From the NCBI RefSeq assembly GCF_030384665.1, contig NC_083677.1:124001-188000 (forward strand): DNA of 64,000 bases, in the 5' to 3' direction. A program made the position numbers and the translations under genes. Source of the stretch: Lodderomyces elongisporus. Taxonomy: Eukaryota; Ascomycota; Pichiomycetes; Serinales; Debaryomycetaceae. The notes below the pieces were generated by a model, which saw nothing but the letters and a program-made list of their open reading frames with translations, searched no databases and was not told the origin of the DNA. Each line of letters opens with the position of its first letter. The stretch's first letter is position 1. Below are positions 42,241-51,448 of this stretch, in pieces.

Positions 42241-43461
42241 TTACACACTAGCTATAAATTCTCTGATACATATGCAGTTGCTCAAAAAGAAGAAAACCGC
42301 AGAGTATAGCAAGGCATAATCAAACGTGTTTTCACCCAAAAACTCTAAGCGATACGCGTTGTACAACCAACATGCCTGTGATCCAATCCACAATAACAAG
42401 ATTATAGTGCCTCTTGTTTTCCGTGTGGTCGCTAGATTCGATCTGGTCAAAAAATGTGGCAAAAATATTAAAAACCAAATGAAATATTGTGAAGTAATCA
42501 CTTTATTGAAAGCAACAAATACAAATGTCTGGATGAATAAACAAGAAATCAAATCTTGCTTGGCCAACAAAAGCGGAATGACTATTCCCGAAATCATCAA
42601 TTGCGGAATAAATGCTAACTTCTCAATGTCATAGCCGGTGCTTAATGGCGAAGATCCCAAAACTGCAGATTTGTAATAGAGTAACACATTGTAGATGGAA
42701 AAATTGTGTCTATGGTCCAACCTCGTGAGGTGATACAAGTATGTTTCATCCAAAAACTCTTGTCCGTATATGAGATACATCAACGCTGTTAATGTGGAAA
42801 AAGACGCACACGTTACAAGTAAGAACGTGATGTTTTTCCAGTTGATTTTTAAACTGGAAATACCAACTAGGGGTGTTTCGACTTTGTCGGATAAATAATA
42901 AAGTATACTTGGCAAGTAAATAACGGGATAAATCTTGAAATGGATAGCAATTCCAAGCCATATGGCCGAAACTACAAGGTTTTCGTTGGAAGTCGATAAC
43001 AAGTAATATAATGACATCATAATCATCGAGGTTAAAACGCTCTCCGATGATCCCCTCGTACTTATCGTAATCACCATTGGATTCAATAGCCAAATAGAAG
43101 CATAAATTAATTTCCTTTTTTCAGTAATCTTTCTTTGATTTAGCTTCAGCTGAGACAACAACTTTGTAATGATATAGCCAGTAACTAAATCTCCCAATAT
43201 GAACACAACCTTACCATAATGGCACCATACTCCACTCCAATTGTTCGGTAATAATAACCATGCCAACACGGGTGTATATCTATAAGTTTCCCTCATATAT
43301 GGAGACATGCCATTATACACGTATTTGGAAGCATCGCTAAACACGAGGTAATCAATATCGGTGTACTTTACAGGCATGTGTGCATCTTGGTAGAGGCCGA
43401 AAGCAAAGAAGCCAATTCGAAGCGCAACTGCAATGGCTATGAAAGCAGTTAAATTGACCAT
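42241..43461 (-). CDS. GPI14: GPI mannosyltransferase I (PIG-M)
   Basis: 406 residues from ATG at 43461 (Saccharomyces 403). ER polytopic enzyme adding the first mannose to the GPI precursor using dolichol-phosphate mannose, so it depends on the DPM complex whose DPM3 subunit is at 9467. First membrane helix at about 5-22, then the lumenal DxD-type motif in VKYTDIDYLVFSDASKYV and the conserved GMSPYMRETYRYTPVLAWLL. About ten further hydrophobic segments follow. The frame stays open 59 codons upstream but has no ATG, is Phe-rich and reads through a GAATGT repeat, so the 43461 start is preferred. Divergent from the PEX39-like gene. Confidence 0.93.
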   Translation of the reverse strand: MVNLTAFIAIAVALRIGFFAFGLYQDAHMPVKYTDIDYLVFSDASKYVYNGMSPYMRETYRYTPVLAWLLLPNNWSGVWCHYGKVVFILGDLVTGYIITKLLSQLKLNQRKITEKRKLIYASIWLLNPMVITISTRGSSESVLTSMIMMSLYYLLSTSNENLVVSAIWLGIAIHFKIYPVIYLPSILYYLSDKVETPLVGISSLKINWKNITFLLVTCASFSTLTALMYLIYGQEFLDETYLYHLTRLDHRHNFSIYNVLLYYKSAVLGSSPLSTGYDIEKLAFIPQLMISGIVIPLLLAKQDLISCLFIQTFVFVAFNKVITSQYFIWFLIFLPHFLTRSNLATTRKTRGTIILLLWIGSQACWLYNAYRLEFLGENTFDYALLYSAVFFFLSNCICIREFIASV

Positions 43462-43867
43462 ATTCAAAATAAAAAAATAAAAAGAAACAAGAAAGAAGTA
43501 ATAATAGAATTGAAATGAAATAGATTCAAAACCAAAAAAACAAATAAATTGAAACGAGTGTAATTGTCTGGGTGTAAATGTGAATGTGAATGTAAATGTA
43601 TTTTGCTTATGAAATTTGGGAAAGAATTCAAAAAACAATTTGAAAATGGAATTTCCGCGTTTTACATCTTCGTTAACCTCTTCAGTGGTACAATCCTAAA
43701 GTAAGAGGAAAAACTTAAATATTAGAGAATTGAAGAAATCGAAAAAATAAATGAATAAAAATTAAAAAATGAAAATAAAAAAATAAAAAAATAAAAAAAA
43801 GGGAAGTATAAAAGAATAAAGAACTAACATTCCATTTTATCATTTCTGATTATCAGTAGCAAGGGCA
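43462..43867. other. Divergent promoter GPI14 / PEX39-like
   Basis: 406 bp with A-rich tracts (AAAAATAAA repeats near 43740-43800) and a short GTGAAT/GTAAAT repeat at about 43572-43602. No gene. Confidence 0.6.
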
Positions 43868-44434
43868 ATGTCAAATCCACAGGAACAGGCTTATATTGAA
43901 TTTCTCAACTATGACTGGGAAAAGTCAGAAGATTTCCAGAAACATCTTAAAGAATTGGGTCTTGCTGCTGGTGTAACATCAAACTCCACCTCCGCAGCAG
44001 ATTCTAATCAACTTATTGAACAAGCAAAGTCCTTCTTCTTTTGTCAAGAAACTGGTCATATATTAAGTCTAGATGATTACGAAGACTGGAAACTACACAA
44101 TGGAGACAAGTACGATAGGAATGCCAAAATTATTGAAATTGCAGAGGATGAAGATTTAAAATCTAATAATGATAAAGCTTCTAAGGAGACATCATCATCG
44201 GCAAGAGCTACTAATATAGAAGAAAGTGGCCAAGCAAATAGCAGCAATGGCGACGAAAATGGGGAAGATGGGGAACCCCCATATTCATCAAATTATCAAA
44301 ACCTCGTTGAGCTCATAATGACAGGGAAACCAGTGCCTGGAATTAAGGAGATTCCTGATACGGTCCTTCGAGACCAAGGTTCAGTTTCGCACGAGCAACA
44401 AAGAAAGAAACCTTGGGAACAGCTGCAGAATTAA
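43868..44434 (+). CDS. KPWE-motif peroxisomal protein (PEX39-like)
   Basis: 188 residues. Two conserved parts flank a Ser/Asn/Glu-rich linker. N-terminal: YIEFLNYDWEKSEDFQKHLKEL (about 9-30) followed by an AKSFFFCQETGHILSLDDYEDW segment, like the helix-turn-helix region of small PEX14-related fungal proteins. C-terminal: PPYSSNYQNLVELIMTGKPV, then PGIKEIPDTVL and KKPWE (KPWE 181-184). The PGI-IP-KPWE arrangement is the hallmark of the KPWE domain found in the Saccharomyces YJR012C/human C6orf226 family, recently named PEX39 and linked to PTS2 import with PEX7. No membrane segment. ATG at 43868. Convergent with the carrier gene. Confidence 0.65.
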   Translation: MSNPQEQAYIEFLNYDWEKSEDFQKHLKELGLAAGVTSNSTSAADSNQLIEQAKSFFFCQETGHILSLDDYEDWKLHNGDKYDRNAKIIEIAEDEDLKSNNDKASKETSSSARATNIEESGQANSSNGDENGEDGEPPYSSNYQNLVELIMTGKPVPGIKEIPDTVLRDQGSVSHEQQRKKPWEQLQN

Positions 44435-44672
44435 AGGAGATGAGAAATGAGAAATGAGAAATGGGAAATGAAAATAACTTTATTTTTTGCAAGTTAACTA
44501 CAACTTTACCAAGCTGGATAATTTTTTATGTCTTTCTCCATCTCTCTCCCTATCTCTCTCTTTTTCTCTTTCTTTCTTTAATTGTTGATTTGTTTCATCG
44601 CTTTTTTGTTTTCTTGTTTTCTTGTTTTCTTGTTTTCTATAAATTGGCTTTATTTTGGCAATTCAAGTCGTT

Positions 44673-45608
44673 CTATATTCTATGTCCGTCTTTTGTAAAA
44701 AATCGCATCACAGCTTCGAATGCTGCCAATGCTGCAGCATTTGCTGGAAAACTTCTCAATATCGAAGGCAAAAAACCTCGAGTAAACCCTCGCAAACCTC
44801 TGGTTTCATAAATGTACCTTACTGCATCCATATAATGAGGAAACTTTTTTTGTGACGGCACAGGAGAATCGGTCATTATGGTTTGCTTCACGACGTCAGC
44901 TGGGTATGCAAAGATCCAAAACACTGTGGCACTTAGACCACCAGACCAGAAATTGATTGATGGTTTAGACATCTTTGTGTGCTCTTCAAACCATTGTGTA
45001 AATATTTCGTATGATCCCCACCAGAAAATAAAATTTGTTCTAAACATCATCGTGGCAAACAATCCGCTATAGATGCCTCGTATTCCCGAAGTCTTATACA
45101 ACTTCACTGCTACATCAATAGGACCAGAATATAGCCGCGTCTTCGAGTCGTACTGCACTTGTAATCTTGCTTTGAACTGCTCAATTGGTGCAGCTACGAA
45201 ACTCACAGTCATTCCACTTCCTAATCCTGCAATGATGTGACCCAACAAAGGTAGTTTTTTGTCTTCAGGATAAATAAACTCCTTGCACCACCTTCGATAA
45301 ACATGCAATGAACCCAACATGACGGAATCCATCAACACCCATCCAACCAATGGTGGTGTAAAACCTTTATATAAACCTAAAACACCTTCCTTACGCACCG
45401 TTTGTAGTAGGCAATCCATTGGACCATTAAACATTCCCTTTGGTGAGGTTTGCAATCTGACTTTAATGGTATCAAAAGGGTGGCCCACGAGATTTTTCAT
45501 CACCCCCAGCGCCATACCAGCAACGAAACCAAGGTATTTAGAAGGTTGGTTGGGCACATGTTTCTCTTGGTTAACCCAAATCTCTTCCTCGAGCTCAACG
45601 ACTGACAT
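44673..45608 (-). CDS. Mitochondrial carrier (SLC25 family)
   Basis: 311 residues from ATG at 45608. Three tandem repeats of about 100 residues, each with the Px[DE]xx[KR] signature: HPFDTIKVRLQ, APIEQFKARLQ and YPADVVKQTI, and the matching later Gly-rich helices (GLYKGFTPPLVG, GIYSGLFATMMFR, GFTRGFLPSILRS). Six transmembrane helices are expected in the inner membrane. The first repeat and the PIEQFKARLQ of the second resemble the Ymc1/Crc1/ornithine-carrier branch (carnitine, basic amino acids and related), but the substrate cannot be read with confidence. Divergent from HGH1. Confidence 0.9.
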   Translation of the reverse strand: MSVVELEEEIWVNQEKHVPNQPSKYLGFVAGMALGVMKNLVGHPFDTIKVRLQTSPKGMFNGPMDCLLQTVRKEGVLGLYKGFTPPLVGWVLMDSVMLGSLHVYRRWCKEFIYPEDKKLPLLGHIIAGLGSGMTVSFVAAPIEQFKARLQVQYDSKTRLYSGPIDVAVKLYKTSGIRGIYSGLFATMMFRTNFIFWWGSYEIFTQWFEEHTKMSKPSINFWSGGLSATVFWIFAYPADVVKQTIMTDSPVPSQKKFPHYMDAVRYIYETRGLRGFTRGFLPSILRSFPANAAALAAFEAVMRFFTKDGHRI

Positions 45609-46176
45609 GAGTAACTTGTTAATGCTTGTATTTTTTTTTTGTTTCACTCTATAATGAAAAATTTACGGATGAGAAAAAATTGTGAACTTGACAAATTTGA
45701 GACTTTGTTAACTTTAAAGAAAATCAGAATAGAGGCATTTTATCGATATTTCACAACCACTATGAAATATTTTCTCGAGTAATCAGAGCGGAATCGGGAT
45801 CGGGCACAAACGAGAAAAAAAATATAAAAATAAATATAAATACAAATATAAAAAATGGAAAATGGAAAATGGAAAATGTAAAATGTAAAGAAAAAAAAAT
45901 AAATTCAATTGAGTATTGCGCTTTAACCGTTTTTATAATGTGCGGCTCAGATTGGTAAGGGAATTGGGGCCAGTGTTGCAAAAAGATCATCGCGCATTTT
46001 GGGAGATGACGGGTTTACTAATTATCTTTTTCTTTTTCTTCTTCTTCTTTTTCTTTTCTTTTCTCTTTTTAATTTTTTTTTTTCTAATTCCAATTTCCCT
46101 TCTTTTCTGCTTGCAAGCTCAAGCAATTATCCTTGTTCATTATTGAAAACAAACTATTCAGAACATTAGCAAAGCA
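45609..46176. other. Divergent promoter carrier / HGH1
   Basis: 568 bp; contains TATAAA/AAATATAAA tracts (about 45820-45855), GGAAAAT repeats (45856-45880) and T-rich DNA before HGH1. No gene. Confidence 0.6.
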
Positions 46177-47268
46177 ATGCCAACTGAATTAGAAGAGCTC
46201 GTGGGATTCTTGCATTCCCCTCAGCCAGCTGTTGTACAGATTGCTCTTGACAATCTTGTGGGATACTCTACGGGTCCTACGCAACAAATTTTCCGCTATG
46301 ATAACTACGAAGCTATCAAAGATCTTAAAAGGCTAAGCAAGTCTGATAGTAAGACAACTGTGGCTCAATCAGTTACTATTTTAGCAAATTTATGTGAAGA
46401 TATTGCCATGAGGAACCTTATTGTTGAGAATTTAGAGTTTTTGAAGTTTTTAGTTTCGAGGATTATAAGGATCAAAAACACAAATGCCGACATAATGTGT
46501 ATACTTTTGACCAACTTGGCAAAGAATGACTTGATCAATAAAATATTGGAATTTGAAGTTGATTTCACCGACGAAGAAGAGAAGAAAGTTTTTTCATCAT
46601 CCAAAGCACTTGATTGTCTTATGGATTGTTTTGTTAAAGGATATGACCGAAAGTTGAACCCATATGCAAATTACGACTACCTTGCATATTTTTTTGCTGA
46701 TCTTTCACGTTTCCAACAAGGTAGAGAATACTTTATCACCGAGCAAGTATACGATAGTGTTGTCCCAATTTCAAAATTACTCGTGTTCACTGAAAAATAC
46801 GATGACAAGATTAGAAGAGAGGGTGTTGCGTCTACCATTAAGAACTCATTGTTCGACACTAATGCACACATGAAGCTACTCACGGATCCAAAGATCAACA
46901 TTTTACCATTTTTGCTCTTACCTTTGGCAGGTCCAGAAGAAATTGATGAGGATGAAATGTTTGACTTACCCGATGAATTACAATTGTTGCCACCTGACAA
47001 AAAGAGAGAGCCATTAGCTGGTATCCAATGCATCCATTTAGAGTCAATTTTATTGCTATGTACCACCAGATCAGCAAGAGAGTATTTGCGTGAAAAACAA
47101 GTATATGCCATAATTAGAGAGTTGCACAAGGCAACCACCTCAGATAAAGTTGCAGACTTGTGTGATAGAGTAGTGCAAATGTTGAAGAGAGATGAGGCGC
47201 CTGAAACTGCAGAAATTGAAGAACTAGAAAGTGATGAAGATGATGACAAAATAGTTGAGATTCTATAA
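46177..47268 (+). CDS. HGH1: eEF2 folding factor Hgh1
   Basis: 363 residues (Saccharomyces 394). Armadillo-like helical-repeat protein that works with the TRiC chaperonin to fold elongation factor 2. The start [23 protein letters not shown], the GYSTG turn, the armadillo helix [15 protein letters not shown] and the C-terminal half with [16 protein letters not shown] and [18 protein letters not shown] segments are typical. It ends in an acidic tail. ATG at 46177. Convergent with TFG1, only 46 bp apart, so the 3' UTRs probably overlap. Confidence 0.93.
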   Translation: MPTELEELVGFLHSPQPAVVQIALDNLVGYSTGPTQQIFRYDNYEAIKDLKRLSKSDSKTTVAQSVTILANLCEDIAMRNLIVENLEFLKFLVSRIIRIKNTNADIMCILLTNLAKNDLINKILEFEVDFTDEEEKKVFSSSKALDCLMDCFVKGYDRKLNPYANYDYLAYFFADLSRFQQGREYFITEQVYDSVVPISKLLVFTEKYDDKIRREGVASTIKNSLFDTNAHMKLLTDPKINILPFLLLPLAGPEEIDEDEMFDLPDELQLLPPDKKREPLAGIQCIHLESILLLCTTRSAREYLREKQVYAIIRELHKATTSDKVADLCDRVVQMLKRDEAPETAEIEELESDEDDDKIVEIL

Positions 47269-47314
47269 ATAGAATAAATTGAATGTATAAGCTAGAACTT
47301 TTGATGGAATATAT

Positions 47315-49366
47315 TTATTCCCTAAGTGCTAGTTTACCATCAACAAGTTTCAAATTTTGCTTAACAATAGCAATAATTCTCTGTTTGTTATCCGCATGGG
47401 CACTGATTCTATTCTTGAGTCCCAAAAGCAACTCCTTTGTAGTAAGAGGACGGTCCTTGACAATACTCAAGATTTCATTTACTGTCACCAACAAATTAGA
47501 TGGCCCTGCATCATTCAAATCATAAGTAGAGCCTTCTGCATTGACTGGTGAGGCTGATCTTGATACTGGTTCTCTTGATGGCTCCCTCTTGACAGTGACA
47601 GTATTCATCAGAGCATTATTCTCATTCTCTTTATTATTGTCATTGTTATTTTTATTGTCTTTGTCTATGTCTTTGTCTTTATCACTGCTGCTGACGTTTC
47701 CAGTCTTGCTCTTTTTTTGTGGAGAAGCCATCTCTACACCAATAGGACTAGTAGGACGTTTCCTTCCATTTGGTACCCATTCACCTGCAGGGAATGTGCT
47801 AAGAAACTCTTTTGGCGCCAGGATAGTAACAAATCCATCTCCCAAGTATGCAGCAGTGATATGTCGCATAGCTGGACCTACACTTTCTCCTGCTCCCGGT
47901 CCTGAAGTAGCACCGCTACCAGCTTCTTCTTGATTCGGTTCTTGTTTCACCTTAATTTCATTATCACTTTCTTCATCGCTTTCCAAATCAGACTTGGACA
48001 AGTATGGCAAAAGCTCACGCTCTTCGTCATCACTATCATAAATTCCACCTTCTCTTTTGTTCAACATCTTCTTCAATTTCTTACCTTCCTTATCAACTTT
48101 TCTTGACTTTTCTGTTTCAAACAAATCATCCAAATCATCCTCCACGTCGGCATCTTCATCAGCATTCAAGTGTGCAGCTCTGAGCATTTCTTTCTTGATT
48201 TTTCTCTCTGACATTTTATTTTCTTCTTCATCTCCATCCATAATTGGCGCTTCTTCGTCGTCTGCAAACTCTTCTTCAAAATCCAAATCATCATGGTCTG
48301 AATCTCTATCTTTACCAGATCCACTGTTGGTGTGACCACTGCTGCTACTGCCACCAATCACAGTTCTCATTCTTCTGCCTCGTGTATTGTCATTGATTAC
48401 ACGCCCATTAGCAGATGGCGAGTTGTTTCTAAATCTTTGATCTGGTGAACCTTCAGCGATGGAATCATTTTCAATGTGCTTCATTAACCATCTAGGCACG
48501 CTCGAGTTTTTCTCCATTTTCTGCTCGGCTTCTTCCAATGTCAATGTAGCATACTTGTTTCTTGGTGTAAATCTATAAACTTTCTCGGCTGGGATCATCT
48601 TGAAACCATCTTTATCAAATACAAAAAGTACGTGCAGCAGCTCTGTTGATCCTGCTTCATAGTTCCCCACATAAACATTCTTACCCGTGTAATCTTCAAT
48701 AACCCATGGATAATGTTCTTCGTATCTAAGTTTCCTTTTCGCCTCGTCCATCAAATTTATTTGTTTTGTCTTTCTCTTGAACAAGTTTTTCTTATTCTTA
48801 CGAGCACCTCCATCTGGTGCCACTTGAGACAAATCGGCTTGACCTCTCATGAGTTTCCCCTCCTCTGGTGCTATCTTACTCTTTATTTCTTCTTTAGCTT
48901 TGTCACTTTTGACATCAGACTTACCATCACCCTCTGTATTGCCCTCTTCTTGTTCTTTTTCATTTTCTCCTCCATTTTCATTTTCATTTTCATTTTCTTT
49001 GTCTTTTCCTTTGCCTTTGTCCTTGTCTTTGCCCTCGCCCTTTCCTTTCTTGGTTTCTTGTTTGGTTGCATTTTGTTTCTCTGCCTCTTCCTTTTCTCTT
49101 TTTCGTTGATCCAATTCTTGACGTGTGAGATGAAACTGCATGTTCCTTGGATCCTTTCTATGAAGTCTAACAGGCTTCTCAAAATCCTTTACTATATTTA
49201 CATCGTTTCTAGAAATAAGTTTCATAATGTGGATCCGTGTGTTTTCATCTACATCTTCAGGTCCATACGACTTTAGAGGAATAGTTTGCCATTCCTCATT
49301 GTTTTCAGTTCCAGGTTCCTTCTTAATACCGGGCTCAGTCTTGACTTGTGGCACTTGTTGACTCAT
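47315..49366 (-). CDS. TFG1: TFIIF large subunit
   Basis: 683 residues (Saccharomyces 735). RNA polymerase II general initiation factor; pairs with Tfg2. The N-terminal dimerisation part is split, as in fungal Tfg1, by a Lys/Glu/Gly-rich insert (about 88-175): WQTIPLKSYGPEDVDENTRIH before it, RKTKQINLMDEAKRKLRYEEHYPWVIEDYTG and VGNYEAGSTELLHVLFVFDKDGF after it. An acidic/basic middle follows, then a C-terminal winged helix (about 622-683, VNEILSIVKDRPLTTKELL). A PAC-like GCGATGAG lies about 100 bp upstream. ATG at 49366. Confidence 0.94.
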   Translation of the reverse strand: MSQQVPQVKTEPGIKKEPGTENNEEWQTIPLKSYGPEDVDENTRIHIMKLISRNDVNIVKDFEKPVRLHRKDPRNMQFHLTRQELDQRKREKEEAEKQNATKQETKKGKGEGKDKDKGKGKDKENENENENGGENEKEQEEGNTEGDGKSDVKSDKAKEEIKSKIAPEEGKLMRGQADLSQVAPDGGARKNKKNLFKRKTKQINLMDEAKRKLRYEEHYPWVIEDYTGKNVYVGNYEAGSTELLHVLFVFDKDGFKMIPAEKVYRFTPRNKYATLTLEEAEQKMEKNSSVPRWLMKHIENDSIAEGSPDQRFRNNSPSANGRVINDNTRGRRMRTVIGGSSSSGHTNSGSGKDRDSDHDDLDFEEEFADDEEAPIMDGDEEENKMSERKIKKEMLRAAHLNADEDADVEDDLDDLFETEKSRKVDKEGKKLKKMLNKREGGIYDSDDEERELLPYLSKSDLESDEESDNEIKVKQEPNQEEAGSGATSGPGAGESVGPAMRHITAAYLGDGFVTILAPKEFLSTFPAGEWVPNGRKRPTSPIGVEMASPQKKSKTGNVSSSDKDKDIDKDNKNNNDNNKENENNALMNTVTVKREPSREPVSRSASPVNAEGSTYDLNDAGPSNLLVTVNEILSIVKDRPLTTKELLLGLKNRISAHADNKQRIIAIVKQNLKLVDGKLALRE

Positions 49367-49833
49367 TGTGCTAGTTAATTACAATAATCCTATTTCAATG
49401 ACACTGAAATGATGTCTAGAAAAAAATTAAAAAAAAAATCTAGGTATTGATGGGATGATAGGGCGATGAGAGGAATTGCCCATATGTTCAGAACAGAAAT
49501 ATTGAGGATCTCTTGAAAGGTAACTCGCGGACATTGGAAATTTTCAGTTTGGAGAAATTGCGCTTTCTCCAAGGAAATTAAAGCATATAAAAGTATTTAC
49601 GAGCATACACCTAACAAGTTTCAGGAAGAAGATTTAAAAATAATAAATAGTGTAAAAAACATAAAGCAAAGTAAGGAAAATGAAAGAATGAATGAGTAAA
49701 AAAGATGATTGAGTAAATGAATGTAAGGGAATAAAAAAAAAAAAGAAAGAAAGAAAGAACGGAGAAAATTGTCCCATGGATACACTGTCTATTTAAACTT
49801 TACTGATTTCTAATTCTGATAAACCCATGCACT
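49367..49833. other. Spacer TFG1 promoter / ERG8 3' region
   Basis: 467 bp, no gene. It holds GCGATGAG at 49463-49470 and GAAATTTTCA near 49539, resembling PAC and RRPE elements. Confidence 0.55.
49463..49470 (+). promoter_or_regulatory. PAC-like element upstream of TFG1
   Basis: GCGATGAG is the core of the PAC motif bound by Dot6/Tod6-type repressors, here with an RRPE-like GAAATTTTCA about 70 bp away. The pair is usual for ribosome-biogenesis and Pol I/III genes. Motif evidence only. Confidence 0.35.
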
Positions 49834-51111
49834 CTAAATTAAGCCATTGAAGTCAGAGATATCCTCTTTTCTCAACCCCTCTGCCTCCTCGTGAAGGTCT
49901 ACCCATTGTACAAAATTATACAATTCTGGTGAAGTTTTTGTTGATTCCTTTATCGTGTCCATATATTCGGCCAAAACTAAAACTGCCACAGCGTCGTAGC
50001 CTCCTGCTCCTGGAACAACACCTCCAAGGCAACCATTAATTTGGCTGACATTATCGAGCAATGTTGTCTGTATAGGTGGCTCTACGGGCACATCTGCTCC
50101 AGCAGTTAATTCTTTCAAGCCTTGGCGGATCCTTTGAATTGCTTCACTGATTGCACGTCGCTGATCTTTTGTAATGTTCATACTATCTTGACTCAAGCTT
50201 CCAATTACATTTGTGAATCCAACATTTGCATCATTCAACAGTTTGTAAACTTTTTTTGCTCTTTCGGGACACTCTGATCTCCATTGGAGAACCTTTGACA
50301 CCATCTTGGGAGTTTCTGAACCACCTTGAATGTCGCCCATCATCAATCTTATACTTGGAGGCAACGCGCATTTGGCATGTTTGAACTCCCAGTCGCCATC
50401 AATGGCAAGTTTTGCCGCATGCGGGTCTGCATAGAGTTTGTCCAAAATATCAGTAACAACCAGTGGCTGAAATCTTCGATATATGATTGATCCATACACT
50501 GCAGCGGCGACATCGAAGCCGGATCCAATCTTATTCTGGGCCTTACAATGAGCAACTTGGGCTAAATTGTGTATCAAATCTAACGAATCCTCGCTTCCAG
50601 GCTGGAAATACGACATCAATGCAGTCGTGACCACGGTGACCAACCCAGCAGATGATCCAAGCCCTGTTTTCGGTACTTTGTTTATCTCTTGACTATGGTA
50701 CAAAAATGTTTTTTTCCCATTAACTGAATGTTTTTCTGATGTGTTTGTTTGCGAGTGGTATCCCGGGTCAGAGAATATCGTGATTTTCAAGTCGAAATGA
50801 CTGTTTGGTTGCGTATACGATAAGATTGTCGCTAGTGTCGCTTCCAAAAATGGGTTCCCATTCTTTTTTGTTTCCATTGGGTGCTTGTAATCAGCAGATT
50901 TCTCGAAATGGTATTCCCATTCACCATTTTGGAATTGTGGAGACGTAATTATCACTTTGGAATTAGTCAAATGTAAATTTTCACCGTTGGAATCAATAAC
51001 AGCATACATTCGCGATGAAAGCGCAACAACGTAAGCATCGTATTGAGGGTCTAGTACCAAGTACCCTCCCGCAAGAAGTGCCTTCCCTGGAGCACTAAAA
51101 GCCTTGGTCAT
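49834..51111 (-). CDS. ERG8: Phosphomevalonate kinase
   Basis: 425 residues from ATG at 51111 (Saccharomyces 451). Cytosolic GHMP-superfamily kinase making mevalonate diphosphate in the sterol/isoprenoid pathway. Motif 1 SAPGKALLAGGYLVLDP (about 5-21), the ATP-binding GHMP loop KTGLGSSAGLVT, and motif 3 GVVPGAGGYDAVAVLVL near the C-terminus are all intact. The frame is open four codons further up, without ATG. Divergent from TYR1. Confidence 0.95.
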   Translation of the reverse strand: MTKAFSAPGKALLAGGYLVLDPQYDAYVVALSSRMYAVIDSNGENLHLTNSKVIITSPQFQNGEWEYHFEKSADYKHPMETKKNGNPFLEATLATILSYTQPNSHFDLKITIFSDPGYHSQTNTSEKHSVNGKKTFLYHSQEINKVPKTGLGSSAGLVTVVTTALMSYFQPGSEDSLDLIHNLAQVAHCKAQNKIGSGFDVAAAVYGSIIYRRFQPLVVTDILDKLYADPHAAKLAIDGDWEFKHAKCALPPSIRLMMGDIQGGSETPKMVSKVLQWRSECPERAKKVYKLLNDANVGFTNVIGSLSQDSMNITKDQRRAISEAIQRIRQGLKELTAGADVPVEPPIQTTLLDNVSQINGCLGGVVPGAGGYDAVAVLVLAEYMDTIKESTKTSPELYNFVQWVDLHEEAEGLRKEDISDFNGLI

Positions 51112-51448
51112 TGGAATTAACAAAGTATTTGTTGTTTTTTTTTAGGTAAACCTTTTTTTTTTCGTAGAAAGAGTTATTCGATTGTTTTAGAAAGCATTGA
51201 TCTTATTTACTTAGATCTTTTTGTTTGTTTGTTTGTTTGTCTGTTTGTTTCTCTAATTTTTCAATATTAATTTTTTTTTTATTATTTTTTTTTTGTTTTT
51301 TTTTTTCATTTTAAGTTTTTATTAAAAGGTCTTAATTCTACATCTGTATCTATGTCATATTTTCTTTGAGTCCTAGATATATTTACTTATCCATTAACAG
51401 TCTAGATCTATTACCAAAATTTTACACCCATAAACCTCTAGGTACATC
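51112..51448. other. Divergent promoter ERG8 / TYR1
   Basis: 337 bp of T-rich DNA with a GTTT repeat (about 51219-51250). A TGAGTCC at 51367-51373, one base off a Gcn4 site, lies 75 bp before TYR1. Confidence 0.5.

Noticed and set aside
43462..43638. 59-codon in-frame extension of GPI14
   Set aside because: No ATG, Phe-rich, made by a short GAATGT repeat; the 43461 ATG gives the family's normal N-terminus.
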